Assembly: GCA_964537505.1 (NCBI GenBank)
Contig: CAZICK010000020.1
Coordinates: 1 to 47,951, forward strand
DNA from: DAINBT01 sp036732785
GTDB lineage: Bacteria > Planctomycetota > Phycisphaerae > Sedimentisphaerales > SM23-30
Direction of reading: 5' to 3'
Length of the DNA: 47,951 nt
In this document: positions 1-9,200 of the stretch, piece by piece
How the letters are laid out: each line of letters begins with the position of its first letter
Position numbering within the stretch: position 1 is the stretch's first letter
Notes under the pieces: generated by a model
The model's database searches: none
What the model saw: the letters and a program-made list of their open reading frames with translations, nothing else
What the model was told of the DNA's origin: nothing
Program-made: the position numbers and the translations under genes

Positions 1-30
1 CATCTTACCTAATCGTTATAATCGTTACAC

Positions 31-112
31 AAAAATAAGCACTTACATCAATTCCCCATAACGAAAAATAAGGAGTTACATCAATTTCCCTGAACCAAAA
101 ATAACGACTTAC
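31..112. repeat. 33-bp tandem repeat array, left end
   Basis: Consecutive units end at 46, 79 and 112, an exact 33-bp period. Each unit contains an AAAAATAA(G/C)...TTAC core followed by ATCAATT(C/T)CC. The reverse complement of the same unit forms the array at 47839-47951. No ORF, RBS or CRISPR-like spacer pattern is visible. What the array does is unknown; it may be a dispersed intergenic repeat at which assembly stopped. Confidence 0.8.
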
Positions 113-469
113 AAACGCACATCTCCTCCCACCTAACGCCCTGTGACCTCTGACTTCTGCCAACACCGGACCATCCGCTGAAAAAAAAATGCTTTTTTTT
201 TGTTTTTTTTACAAATTTTGTTTGGCATTATAACGCAAAGGTTTATATCCTATTGAATTCGGCTGCAGCTGAGTGTGTGGCCTGTTTTAGAGCGTGTGCG
301 AGGTGGTTTTGCCCAATACGGCTTGTGCCGGGCGGCACGTGAGTGTGCGTCTTCTCAAGGTCGTATTTGGGTATGGTTTATGAGTTGAAGCAGTAGGCTG
401 GTTTTGAGGAAAATTGGCGCAACTCATTGGAGTTGATAGGTTTAGTGTATGTGTTGCAACCGGGTTCCT
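113..469. other. Intergenic leader without a recognised gene
   Basis: No coding region is convincing here. The long minus-strand frame that runs from the tuf leader into this region crosses the tRNA gene and has no matching protein family. The stretch holds a symmetric A9-TGC-T9 element at 181-201, which could act as a weak bidirectional terminator, the promoter candidate at 222-249, and about 200 nt of untranslated leader before tRNA-Thr. Confidence 0.6.
222..249 (+). promoter_or_regulatory. Candidate promoter for tRNA-Thr/tuf
   Basis: A TTGGCA -35 box (222-227) is followed after 16 nt by a TATATC -10 box (244-249). The same TTGGCA-N16 layout precedes the rpmG/tRNA-Trp unit. An alternative is TTTACA (208-213), N15, TATAAC (229-234). 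The site lies about 220 nt upstream of tRNA-Thr with nothing else between, so it is the plausible start of the first transcription unit. The call is based on box similarity only. Confidence 0.4.
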
Positions 470-542
<73 letters not shown>

Positions 543-687
543 GTAGCAGATGGACGAACATTACGGCGATAGTTATATTTAAGCCACAGATCAGAATTGA
601 CCTTGGTGGTGCTCCAAAGGGAAATCTTTGTGGATTTCCAGGGGCGTGTTGTCTGTAACAGCTTTTTAAGTAAGAAGTTATAAGTGT

Positions 688-717
688 TTGCCTTTGCTGT
701 TGGTACGGCAAAGGCAA
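688..717 (+). promoter_or_regulatory. Hairpin in tuf leader
   Basis: A perfect 8-bp inverted repeat, TTGCCTTT (688-695) and AAAGGCAA (710-717), encloses a 14-nt loop 43 nt upstream of the tuf start. No T-run follows, so it is not an intrinsic terminator. It may mark RNA processing between tRNA-Thr and tuf or control tuf translation; the sequence does not decide. Confidence 0.4.
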
Positions 718-760
718 TGATGAAAAATAGTGAATCTCCAGAAACAGGAGGACATCTAAG

Positions 761-1966
761 ATGGCCAAGGAGGTATTCCAAAGAACAAAACCTCACGTAA
801 ACGTTGGAACTATCGGTCACATCGACCACGGCAAAACAGCTTTGACCTCGGCAATTACCTTGGTGCAAGCGCAAAAAGGATTGGCCAAGGGAACGAGTTA
901 TGACGAAGTGGCCAAGGCATCAGAAAGTCAGGGGCGTCGTGACGCTACGAAGATTCTGACTATCGCTACCAGTCACCAGGAGTACCAGACTGAAAATCGC
1001 CACTATGCGCATATTGACTGTCCGGGCCATGCTGACTACATCAAGAACATGATTACCGGTGCGGCCCAGATGGATGGAGCGATTCTGGTGGTTTCGGCGG
1101 CGGATGGCCCGATGCCTCAGACTCGTGAGCATGTATTGTTGGCCCGTCAGGTGAATGTGCCCAGACTGGTGGTTTTTCTGAACAAGGTGGATCTGGTGGA
1201 TGATCCGGAGTTGCTGGATTTGGTGGAGATGGAAGTGCGTGAACTGCTGGATAAGTACGAGTTTGATGGTGACAATGTTCCAGTCATTCGCGGTTCGGCC
1301 AGGAGCGCGATGCTGGAGCCTGGTGATCCTGAAAAGAGCAAGTGTATCCAGGAACTTATGGACGCTTTGGATAGTTATATCCCTGAGCCGATCCGTGAGA
1401 CAGAAAAGCCGTTTCTTATGCCGGTGGAAGACGTTTTTTCAATAAAAGGGCGTGGTACGGTTGGTACGGGACGTATCGAGCGTGGTCAAATTAAGGTGGG
1501 TGAAGAGGTTGAGATTGTCGGGTTAGGCGATACTCGCAAGACAACGGTTACCGGCGTGGAGATGTTTAACAAGATTCTGGATTTTGGTCAGGCGGGCGAT
1601 AATGTGGGCTGTCTGCTGCGTGGGGTGGAGAAGAAGGATTTGGAGCGTGGTCAGGTTTTGGCTAAGCCCGGTTCGATTACACCACACACCAAGTTCGAGG
1701 GTGAGGTTTACGTTCTGACCAAAGAAGAGGGTGGTCGTCATACGCCGTTCTTTACAGGTTATCGACCACAGTTTTATTTTCGGACGACAGACATTACCGG
1801 TGGTTTGAAGCTGCTCGGTGGTGCGGAGATGTGCATGCCAGGCGATAATGTTACGGTTGAGGTAGAGATTATCGCTCCTATTGCTATGGAAGAAGGACTG
1901 CGTTTTGCGGTTCGCGAAGGTGGCAGGACGGTCGGAGCCGGCGTGGTGGTGAAAGTTCTCGAGTAG
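761..1966 (+). CDS. tuf: Elongation factor Tu
   Basis: EF-Tu is the GTPase that carries aminoacyl-tRNA to the ribosomal A site in the cytoplasm. The 401-residue length matches the family. The G1 P-loop GHIDHGKT is at residues 19-26, followed by the DCPGH and NKVD GTPase motifs, then the two beta-barrel domains ending in RTVGAGVVVKVLE. The ATG is preceded by GGAGG with about 8 nt spacing. The gene lies between tRNA-Thr and rpmG, as in the tufB locus of proteobacteria. No second tuf copy follows fusA, so the str cluster at 15-18 kb lacks tufA within this window. Confidence 0.98.
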   Translation: MAKEVFQRTKPHVNVGTIGHIDHGKTALTSAITLVQAQKGLAKGTSYDEVAKASESQGRRDATKILTIATSHQEYQTENRHYAHIDCPGHADYIKNMITGAAQMDGAILVVSAADGPMPQTREHVLLARQVNVPRLVVFLNKVDLVDDPELLDLVEMEVRELLDKYEFDGDNVPVIRGSARSAMLEPGDPEKSKCIQELMDALDSYIPEPIRETEKPFLMPVEDVFSIKGRGTVGTGRIERGQIKVGEEVEIVGLGDTRKTTVTGVEMFNKILDFGQAGDNVGCLLRGVEKKDLERGQVLAKPGSITPHTKFEGEVYVLTKEEGGRHTPFFTGYRPQFYFRTTDITGGLKLLGGAEMCMPGDNVTVEVEIIAPIAMEEGLRFAVREGGRTVGAGVVVKVLE

Positions 1967-2065
1967 ATGTTGCCGTTTTAGGCGGACCGCCAGGCGATTG
2001 AAGAAGGCACGAGGCACGAGTAAGAAAGAGGATGGAGGAGGAAGAAGAAGTCGCGTGTTTCCAAA

Positions 2066-2095
2066 ACATGCTCAAGCTTCTTTGCTTGAGCATGT
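2066..2095 (+). terminator. Strong 12-bp hairpin after tuf
   Basis: ACATGCTCAAGC (2066-2077) pairs perfectly with GCTTGAGCATGT (2084-2095) around a six-base loop. It ends the tuf unit just before the next promoter candidate. No U-tract follows (the next bases are CACCCGAC), so it could be a 3'-end stabiliser, a processed rho-dependent end, or an operator rather than a classical intrinsic terminator. Confidence 0.5.
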
Positions 2096-2138
2096 CACCC
2101 GACTGAGAATAGTTGAAGTTGTGTTGTACGATTTGTTT

Positions 2139-2166
2139 TTGGCAGCGATCTGAAGATTTATACTAT
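2139..2166 (+). promoter_or_regulatory. Candidate promoter for rpmG-tRNA-Trp-secE-nusG
   Basis: TTGGCA (2139-2144), 16-nt spacer, TACTAT (2161-2166). It lies 33 nt upstream of the rpmG start and directly after the strong hairpin, as expected where one unit ends and the next begins. The -10 TACTAT and N16 spacing recur upstream of rpsJ. Confidence 0.55.
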
Positions 2167-2198
2167 ATTATGGATGGTTTTTTTGCGAAAGAGCAGTA

Positions 2199-2366
2199 AT
2201 GGCCAAGAAGTCTAAAAGAGAATATTTTTGGATGGAATGCGGTGAGTGTGAGCAGCGTAACTATCGTACGGAAGTGAATACAATGGGTGGGATACCCAAG
2301 ATGGAGTTGAATAAGTACTGCAAGTATCAACGTAAGAGAACGAAGCACAAACTGCGCAAGAAATAG
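2199..2366 (+). CDS. rpmG: Ribosomal protein L33
   Basis: A 55-residue basic protein starts MAKKSKREYFWMECGEC and ends in HKLRKK, which is the L33 fold and the usual gene position before tRNA-Trp/secE. L33 binds the E-site side of the 50S subunit. The zinc ribbon is incomplete: the first pair CxxC (C14, C17) is present, but the second pair has only C41 (KYCKYQ) where zinc-type L33 has CxxC. This suggests partial loss of zinc binding. The gene is short, so the start was chosen from the conserved MAKK beginning. Confidence 0.93.
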   Translation: MAKKSKREYFWMECGECEQRNYRTEVNTMGGIPKMELNKYCKYQRKRTKHKLRKK

Positions 2367-2373
2367 AGCGGTT

Positions 2374-2446
2374 AGGCCAGTAGCTCAATTGGCAGAGCGT
2401 CGGTCTCCAAAACCGAAGGTTGCGGGTTCGATTCCCTCCTGGCCTG
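2374..2446 (+). tRNA. tRNA-Trp (anticodon CCA)
   Basis: Acceptor AGGCCAG (2374-2380) pairs with CTGGCCT (2439-2445), discriminator G2446. The anticodon stem TCGGT/ACCGA holds loop CTCCAAA, anticodon CCA. The T-stem GCGGG/CCCTC has one C-T mismatch. CCA is not encoded. It lies between rpmG and secE, a common bacterial arrangement. Confidence 0.96.
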
Positions 2447-2459
2447 GTAAAGGAGCGAT

Positions 2460-2900
2460 ATGGCATTAGAATTTTACAAAAAAGGACAGGGTTATTATAC
2501 ACGTATGGGCACGGCTCTGACGGCGGCGTTTATTTCGGCGTTAGGGTGTTGGGCTCTTTATAATAAGCTCGATGGTATCAGGACTGACGGGATGATTAGT
2601 GCCAGCGTAAAGAGTTGGATTCGAGCCGGGATTCCGTTGATATTATTCGGGATTCTTTGCTGGTTGATTCTTAAGGCGATCAATATGGTTCATTTTGCCG
2701 ATTTTTTGATTGCCACTGAAGGCGAGATGAAGAAGGTTTCATGGTCAACGAAGAAAGAGATCATTGCCTCGACCAAGGTGGTGGTTGTTACAGTTTTTTT
2801 GGTATCGATGATATTAGCGGTTGTCGATTATGGTTTTGCGAACTTGTTCGGCCTGATAGGTGTTTTGAAAGTTATCCCGGATTTAACAACAGGGGAGTGA
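2460..2900 (+). CDS. secE: Preprotein translocase subunit SecE
   Basis: SecE clamps SecY in the inner-membrane Sec channel. The 146-residue protein has three predicted membrane helices at about 16-36, 55-75 and 106-127. The conserved SecE core is the amphipathic segment TEGEMKKVSWSTKKE before the last helix. Short SecE proteins have a single helix, so this is the longer, three-helix form as in E. coli. AAAGGAG precedes the ATG at good spacing. The stop codon lies four bases before nusG, so the two genes are probably translated together. Confidence 0.93.
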   Translation: MALEFYKKGQGYYTRMGTALTAAFISALGCWALYNKLDGIRTDGMISASVKSWIRAGIPLILFGILCWLILKAINMVHFADFLIATEGEMKKVSWSTKKEIIASTKVVVVTVFLVSMILAVVDYGFANLFGLIGVLKVIPDLTTGE

Positions 2901-2904
2901 GATA

Positions 2905-3486
2905 TTGGGTCAAACTGAAGACAAATTGGGTCAGACTGAAGGCAAGCAATGGTTTGTATTGCGTGTGGCTTCTAATCGTGAGGGTCAGGTCTGCGAGGCT
3001 TTGTCCCGTAAGGTTCAGATCGAAGGCGTTGACGATCTGATCGGTCGTATTGTTGTACCGACCGAGAAGGTCAAGCGTGTGCGTGGCGGCCAACAGAAGG
3101 TATATGAACGGAAGCTTTATCCCGGCTACGTATTTGTCGAGATGGCGTTGACGGAGGACGGTGGTATTCAGGAGCGTTGCTGGTACGTTATCAAGGAGAC
3201 GAGCGGGGTGGGTGATTTTATCGGCTCTGAGGGCAAGCCGACGCCAATGAGCAGCAGTGATGTGGCGAAGATGCTTCATCAGGCGGAGGCTTTGGAGAAT
3301 GTGCCGAGTATTCAGATGGAATTCAAGAAGGGCGATATGATTAAAGTCAAGGGTGGTTCGTTCGAGGGTTTTGAGGGCGAGGTGGACGAGATTGATTCTG
3401 AACGGGGTACCGTCAGGGTTATCGTGACGATTTTTGGTCGTGCCACTCCACTGGATATCGAATACTGGCAGGTGGAAAAAGTTTAA
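2905..3486 (+). CDS. nusG: Transcription termination/antitermination factor NusG
   Basis: NusG bridges RNA polymerase with ribosome or Rho. The NGN domain spans about residues 15-125 (KQWFVLRVASN through GFVGSEG-like loop) and the KOW domain is at about 140-193 (FKKGDMIKVKGGSFEGFEG). The 193-residue length is slightly above usual. It starts at TTG 2905, 7 nt after AGGGGAG. The first seven codons are repeated almost exactly in the next seven (LGQTEDK / LGQTEGK), giving a second TTG at 2926, so either TTG could serve as start. Confidence 0.95.
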   Translation: MGQTEDKLGQTEGKQWFVLRVASNREGQVCEALSRKVQIEGVDDLIGRIVVPTEKVKRVRGGQQKVYERKLYPGYVFVEMALTEDGGIQERCWYVIKETSGVGDFIGSEGKPTPMSSSDVAKMLHQAEALENVPSIQMEFKKGDMIKVKGGSFEGFEGEVDEIDSERGTVRVIVTIFGRATPLDIEYWQVEKV

Positions 3487-3583
3487 GGTGGCTGGAGTGG
3501 AAGTGTTTTTGTTGTGCGACGCACACCGGCTGAACCTGTAGAATTAACTAAATTTTAGTGATTTTCGTTTTTTAGGACAGGAT

Positions 3584-4009
3584 ATGGCTAAAGAAGTAAC
3601 AGCTGTTATTAAGATACAGGCCAAGGGTGGTCAGGCGACTCCTGCTCCGCCGATTGGTCCGGCTTTGGGACAGCATGGCGTTAACATCGGACAGTTTGTT
3701 TCTCAGTTTAACGAGCGTACCAAGGATCTTAACGGTACGATTGTGCCGGTGGAGATAAAGGTATTTGCGGATCGGACTATTGAGTTTGTGGTCAAGAGTC
3801 CTCCGGCGGCGGAGCTGCTCAAGCAGGCGGCCGGTATCGTCAAGGGCAGCAGTGCGCCTAACAAGGAGAAAGCAGGTAAAGTTACCGATAAGCAGATCGA
3901 AGAGATAGCCAAGATCAAGATCGATGATTTGAATGCGTTCAATCTGGATCAGGCGAAAAAGATTGTCAAAGGTACGGCTCGGAGTATGGGGGTAGAGATT
4001 GTGGATTGA
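3584..4009 (+). CDS. rplK: Ribosomal protein L11
   Basis: L11 binds the GTPase-associated centre of 23S rRNA together with L10(L12) and contacts EF-G and RelA. The 141-residue length is canonical. The proline-rich N-terminal switch (TPAPPIGPALGQHGVNI, about 20-36) and the C-terminal rRNA-binding domain ending GTARSMGVEIVD are both intact. It opens the rplKAJL block about 100 nt after nusG. A 200-nt spacer before rplA is longer than elsewhere in the cluster. Confidence 0.97.
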   Translation: MAKEVTAVIKIQAKGGQATPAPPIGPALGQHGVNIGQFVSQFNERTKDLNGTIVPVEIKVFADRTIEFVVKSPPAAELLKQAAGIVKGSSAPNKEKAGKVTDKQIEEIAKIKIDDLNAFNLDQAKKIVKGTARSMGVEIVD

Positions 4010-4210
4010 ATGGATGGGGCAGCGGTAAGAGGTGATCGGCGGTTGCCTGAGAACATTGTGCAATGACCTGCCTTTGAAAATAATGAACCGTTTGGCGGGC
4101 TTATTTCAACGGATTTTGATTTTTTGAGTTGTCGTATGATAGTGAAAAAAGTTGTCGGCGTACCACGGCCGGGGACAGTGGGAGCGAATAAGTGACTCGC
4201 GAGGTGACAG

Positions 4211-4894
4211 ATGCATTTTCGAAGTAAACGTTACAGGAAAGATATCGAAAGTTTTTCACAGGAGGCATTGCCTTTAGCTGACGCGGTAGATAAGGTCAAG
4301 GGGTGGGCCTCTACCAAGTTCAATCAAACTGTCGAATGTGTGGTGCATTTGGGAATAGATTCCCGCCAGGCGGAACAGGCGGTTCGTGGGTCGATATCTC
4401 TGCCGCACGGTATTGGCAAGACCTTAAGTGTGATAGCCTTTTGTGAGGACAACGAGGTGGATGGGGCCAAGGCGGCCGGCGCTATCGAGGCGGGTGGCGA
4501 TGAGTTGGTCAAGAAGATCCAGGGTGGGTGGATGGATTTCGATGTGGCGATCGCTCATCCTCGGATGATGAGCAAGGTGGGCAAATTGGGCCGTATTCTG
4601 GGACCGCAGGGTAAGATGCCTTCTCCCAAGAGTGGGACGGTAACTACGGATGTGGCAAAGGCAATACGGGATTATGCGGCCGGCAGAGTCGAGTTTCGCA
4701 ACGACAGCGGCGGTAACGTGCATGTGCCCGTTGGCAAAATTGATTTCGAGTCGCAGAAGCTGACTGATAATATAACAGCGTTTGTTGACATGATCAAGAG
4801 GATGCGACCAGCCACCAACAAGGGTACCTATATCAAAAAGATTTCTATATGTGCCACGATGAGTCCCGCGGTGGAAGTTGTTATTTCTTCGTGA
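4211..4894 (+). CDS. rplA: Ribosomal protein L1
   Basis: L1 forms the mobile stalk at the E site and in many bacteria represses translation of its own rplKA mRNA. The 227-residue length fits. Landmarks are the YRKDIESF start, the second-domain segment GRILGPQGKMPSPKSGT at about 131-147, and the end TISICATMSPAVEV-like strand. No L1-binding mimic was identified with confidence in the spacer upstream. Confidence 0.96.
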   Translation: MHFRSKRYRKDIESFSQEALPLADAVDKVKGWASTKFNQTVECVVHLGIDSRQAEQAVRGSISLPHGIGKTLSVIAFCEDNEVDGAKAAGAIEAGGDELVKKIQGGWMDFDVAIAHPRMMSKVGKLGRILGPQGKMPSPKSGTVTTDVAKAIRDYAAGRVEFRNDSGGNVHVPVGKIDFESQKLTDNITAFVDMIKRMRPATNKGTYIKKISICATMSPAVEVVISS

Positions 4895-4991
4895 TTTGTA
4901 GAAGAAGGCACGAGGCATGGCGTGAACTATATCATGTAAGTATAAGATATTAATAGCAGTAATTCTATACGTTCAGGTTAAAGAGGTTAAG

Positions 4992-5513
4992 ATGAGCAAA
5001 AGGATGAAACAACTGATAGAAGTGGAGTTGAAGTCTCGATTTGGAGGCGTCAACGAACTGGTGGTGGTATCGTTACGCGGCATTAAGGGGAAGGACAATA
5101 ACCAATTGCGTGGAGATCTGCTCAAGAAGCAGATACATCTTAACGTGGTTAAGAATTCTCTTGCCAGGAGGATTTTTGCAGATGCAGGTATGGAACAGGT
5201 TCGAGAGGTTTTGACCGGTCCCTGCGCGATAGCATACGGTGGCGACAGCATTGTCGATCTGACCAAGGCCCTGATGGAATGGGACAAGAAGCTGGAATTT
5301 TTCGAGATTAAAGGCGGTTATTTGGAGGGTAAGGTTCTTGACGGGGAGGCCGCCAAGGCGTTGTCGAAATTGCCGAATCGTGAGGAGATGCAGGGTTTGC
5401 TGGTGATGTTGGCCAAGTCGCCTGGTAGTCGTGTGGCTGGGGCGATCGGTTCTCCGGCCGGACGTATTGCCGGTTGCATTAAGAGTCTGGTCGAAAGACT
5501 TGAAGCGGCGTGA
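4992..5513 (+). CDS. rplJ: Ribosomal protein L10
   Basis: L10 anchors the L7/L12 dimers at the base of the 50S stalk. The 173-residue length is normal. The N-terminal rRNA-binding half (MKQLIEVELKSRFGGVNELV) and the C-terminal helical L12-binding segment (SPAGRIAGCIKSLVERLEAA) are visible. A 137-nt spacer with a long-range 8-bp pairing (GCTGAACC with GGTTCGGC) separates it from rplL. Confidence 0.95.
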   Translation: MSKRMKQLIEVELKSRFGGVNELVVVSLRGIKGKDNNQLRGDLLKKQIHLNVVKNSLARRIFADAGMEQVREVLTGPCAIAYGGDSIVDLTKALMEWDKKLEFFEIKGGYLEGKVLDGEAAKALSKLPNREEMQGLLVMLAKSPGSRVAGAIGSPAGRIAGCIKSLVERLEAA

Positions 5514-5650
5514 AGGAGATCATGAACGGGTAGTTTGAGTAATAAGATCGTTATGAGTATAAATTGCTGAACCGACTGTCCCTTTTGGGTTAAAACAGGA
5601 TGAAGGCATCTTGGCACTTGGTTCGGCGAGTTTGGTATTAGATTGGAGAA

Positions 5651-6094
5651 ATGGTTAAAATGACAGAAGAAACAGCAGAAAAAGCGGTAGAAGCAACGGC
5701 AGCGGCGAAAACTTATAGTGACGACATTAAGAAATTGGGTGACAAGATTGTGGGACTAACTCTTTTGCAGGCCAAGGAGTTGGGTGATTATCTTAAGGAT
5801 GTGTATGGTATTGAGCCGTCTGGCGGTGCGGTGGCGATGGTGGCTCCGTCGGCTGGGGCCGGCGAAGCGGCAGAGGAAGAAAAGAGTTTGTTTGATGTGA
5901 TCCTCAAGTCATTCGGTGATCAGAAGATCAAGGTTATCAAGGAGGTTCGCGCCGCTACGGGTTTGGGTCTCAAGGAAGCGAAAGATCTTGTCGAAGGCGC
6001 ACCTAAGCCGATCAAAGAGGGTCTGAACAAGGAAGACGCGGATAAGCTGCGTAAGGCTCTGGAAGAAGTTGGGGCAACGGTTGAAGTTGCCTGA
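5651..6094 (+). CDS. rplL: Ribosomal protein L7/L12
   Basis: L7/L12 is the multicopy acidic stalk protein that recruits translational GTPases. At 147 residues it is longer than usual (120-130) because of an Ala/Glu-rich N-terminal extension of about 20 residues. The N-terminal dimerisation domain, an Ala/Gly/Glu hinge at about 60-78 and the C-terminal domain (FDVILKSFGDQKIKVIKEVR) are complete. Two starts are possible: ATG 5651 is only 2 nt from GGAG, whereas ATG 5660 is 11 nt from it. Confidence 0.96.
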   Translation: MVKMTEETAEKAVEATAAAKTYSDDIKKLGDKIVGLTLLQAKELGDYLKDVYGIEPSGGAVAMVAPSAGAGEAAEEEKSLFDVILKSFGDQKIKVIKEVRAATGLGLKEAKDLVEGAPKPIKEGLNKEDADKLRKALEEVGATVEVA

Positions 6095-6137
6095 TGCAGT
6101 TATGCGTGTTTGCGGACTTAAAACGGTCAGTTTGAGT

Positions 6138-6155
6138 GTGCGATTCGCACTTTTT
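6138..6155 (+). terminator. Attenuator-like hairpin between rplL and rpoB
   Basis: GTGCG-ATT-CGCAC (6138-6150) is followed by T5 (6151-6155). It is short (5 bp) and so probably leaky, which fits partial termination between ribosomal protein and RNA polymerase genes. E. coli has a well-known attenuator at this same junction. Confidence 0.55.
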
Positions 6156-6215
6156 ATTGTGTGTTGCCTATAAGTCAGAAATTAGCTATTTTCGACTTTC
6201 TTTGAGGAGACCGAG

Positions 6216-9200
6216 ATGTCTGTTACTGAGATTCGTCAGTTTGGCAAGACGGCCCCGCTTGTTGATATTCCGTCGTTGAGCAACATTCAAAGAGAGAGCT
6301 ATGCTCGTTTTTTGCAGGAATATGTGCCGCCGGACGCAAGGAAACCGATTGGTATAGAGGGTCTTTTGCGTGAGATTTTTCCGATAGTAAGTTATGACGG
6401 AAACACGCAGTTGGAATATTTGGATTATGATTTGGGCAAGGCTCGTTATAGTCCGGACGAGTGTCGGCAGTTGCGTTTGACGTATGGCGTACCGTTTCGC
6501 ATTCGGTGCAGACTGGTGCGTAAGGATCACGAAGAGATCATGGAGGACAATATCTATCTGGGCGAGATACCGATAATGATGGGCGGGGGTGAGTTTATCA
6601 TTAACGGCGCCGAGCGAGTGATAGTCAGTCAGTTGCACCGCAGTCCCGGGGTGGATTTTGTGGTGGAAAGCCAGGAAGGCGACCGGCCTTTACATGCCTG
6701 TCGTATCATTCCGGAACGTGGCAGTTGGATCGAGATGAACGTGACCAAGAAAGACGTTTTGGTGGTTCGAATCGATCAATCGAGCAAACTAAGCGTCACC
6801 ACGTTTCTTCGGGCGATGGATGAGCGGTTCAGCAGTACCGAGTCGATTATCCGCGAGTTTTATCCGACCAGGAAGATTTCGGTGGGCGATCTTGATGCGG
6901 AGATGTGGGTGGTGGGATCTGTTGTGGATACGGAGACCGGCGAGGAGCTGGTGAAGGCCGGCTGTCAAATAGGAGAGAATCTTCAGCAAATACAGCAATC
7001 TTCGCTCAAGGAGATAGAAGTTTGCGACAAGATCAAGGATATGATCATCATGAATTCTCTGGCGGAGGACCCTTGTGACGACCACGAACAGGCGGTGATG
7101 AGGATCTACTCGCGTTTGCGTCCCGGTAATCCCGTCAAGCTGGATAAGGCCCAGACTTTCTTTAAGGAGAAGTTCTACGACAGCAATCGTTATCGTCTGG
7201 GTCGAGTTGGCCGATTTCGTGTGAATCGCAAGTTCAAACAAGATATCAGCGAAGAAGAAATGATATTGCGTCCGGAAGATTTCCTCAATTCGTTGAAGTA
7301 CATGATGAGTCTTCGCAGTGGCGAAGGTGAAGTCGATGACATCGATCATTTGGGCAATCGGCGTCTGCGAACAATCGACGAATTGGCGGTTGATGAATTT
7401 CGTAAGGGATTTTTGAAGCTTCGCCGCAGCGTTCAGGAACGAATGAGTATCAAAGATATCGATCAGTTGGGTCGAGTGGCGGAGTTGATCAACAGCAAGA
7501 GCATTACCAGCAGTATAGAATTCTTTTTCGGTCGTGGCGAGTTGAGCCAGGTAGTCGATCAGACGAATCCTCTGAGCCAGTTGACCCATGAAAGAAGGCT
7601 CTCGGCGTTAGGTCCTGGTGGACTTAACCGTAAACGTGCCGGTTTTGAAGTACGTGACGTTCATATCAGCCATTATGGTCGTATTTGTCCGATCGAGACG
7701 CCGGAAGGGACCAATATAGGTTTGATTTCGTCGTTGAGCATTTATGCGGGTGTGGACGAGTACGGTTTTTTGGTGACGCCGTATGCCAAGATTCAAAACC
7801 GTAGCATAGAAGGTATCGTTATGTTGCGGGCCGATGAAGAGATAGAGGCCATTTTGGCGCCAAGTGATGTTATAGTGAAGGAGACGGGAAAGGTCAAAAA
7901 AGGTACGTTGCTGGTCCGGATCGGCGGTGATTTGGCTCAGGTTGACAGCAGCGAGGTCGAATATATGGACATTTCCTCGTCTCAGACGGTGGGTGTTTCG
8001 GCTGCCCTGATACCGTTTTTGGAACATGATGACGCTAACCGTGCTTTGATGGGTTCGAATATGCAGAGACAAGCTGTACCTCTGCTGTGTACCGAGGTTC
8101 CGATTGTGGGGACCGGTATGGAAAAAGAGGTTGCGGCCAACAGCAGTATGGTGGTAAAAGCTCGGAAGGACGGCAAAGTTACTTATGTGGATGCAAGTTG
8201 TATTGTTATAGATGAGGCAGATGAGTATATTCTGCATAAATTTGTCGGTCTTAATGAGCGGACGTGTCTGAATCAAAAGCCGATTGTACAATTGGGCCAG
8301 CAGGTCAAGAAAGATCAGATTATTGCCGACGGTGCGGCCACCAACCAGGGCGAACTGGCGTTGGGTCGAAATGTACTGGTCGGTTTCATTATGTTTGACG
8401 GTTATAATTTTGAGGATGCCATTTTAATCAGCGAGAAGTTACTCAGGGAAGACACGTTTACGAGCATTCATATAGAAGAATATGACATCGAGTGTCGTGA
8501 AACGAAGCTGGGACGTGAGGAATTCACGCGTGATATTCCTAATGTTTCCGAGAAGGCTTTGGCTAATCTTGACGATGGTGGTGTAATTCTGGTCGGTACG
8601 CCGGTAAGAGCTGGGGACATACTGGTTGGTAAAGTGTCTCCCAAGAGTAAAAGCGAATTGTCACCGGAAGAGAAGCTGCTCTATGCTATTTTCGGTCGTG
8701 TAGGGGAAGATGTTAAAAACGATTCTCTGGAAGTTCCCAGTGGTCAGGAAGGTATCGTAATAGATACCAAGCGTTTTTCCCGCCGTATGTATATGAACGA
8801 TCAGCAGCGTCAGGCACATGCCCAGGCGATGAAGGAATATGACGATAAGATGTGGAAGAAGGTTATCGGTATATTCCGTCAGATGTCGCAACTGCTGTCG
8901 GAGAAACTTGGGGTGGTTCCAGTTGATCCGGCTACCCGTCAGAAAATGGGCGCCAGTTCCAACGATGAGATTCTTAAGGAACAAGTGGAGAGTTTCGATA
9001 TTTCATGGATCAAGCCTGAGAGCAATCGCGAAAAAGCCCAGGCGTTTATCGATCCGTATTGGAAGCATATAGAGGAGCTGCAGGAGGAGAAGAAACGTAA
9101 GCTACAGCAGATGAAGCGTGGCGATGAACTGCCCAGCGGTGTGCTGGAGATGGTCAAAGTGTATATCGCTACGAAGCGTCGTCTTTCTGTTGGCGACAAG

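Noticed and set aside
181..201. A9-TGC-T9 as a definite terminator
   Set aside because: An all-A/T stem with a three-base loop is too weak to call; it is mentioned only as part of the intergenic region.
6789..7589. 266-aa minus-strand ORF
   Set aside because: It is antisense to rpoB and has no start signal or family resemblance.
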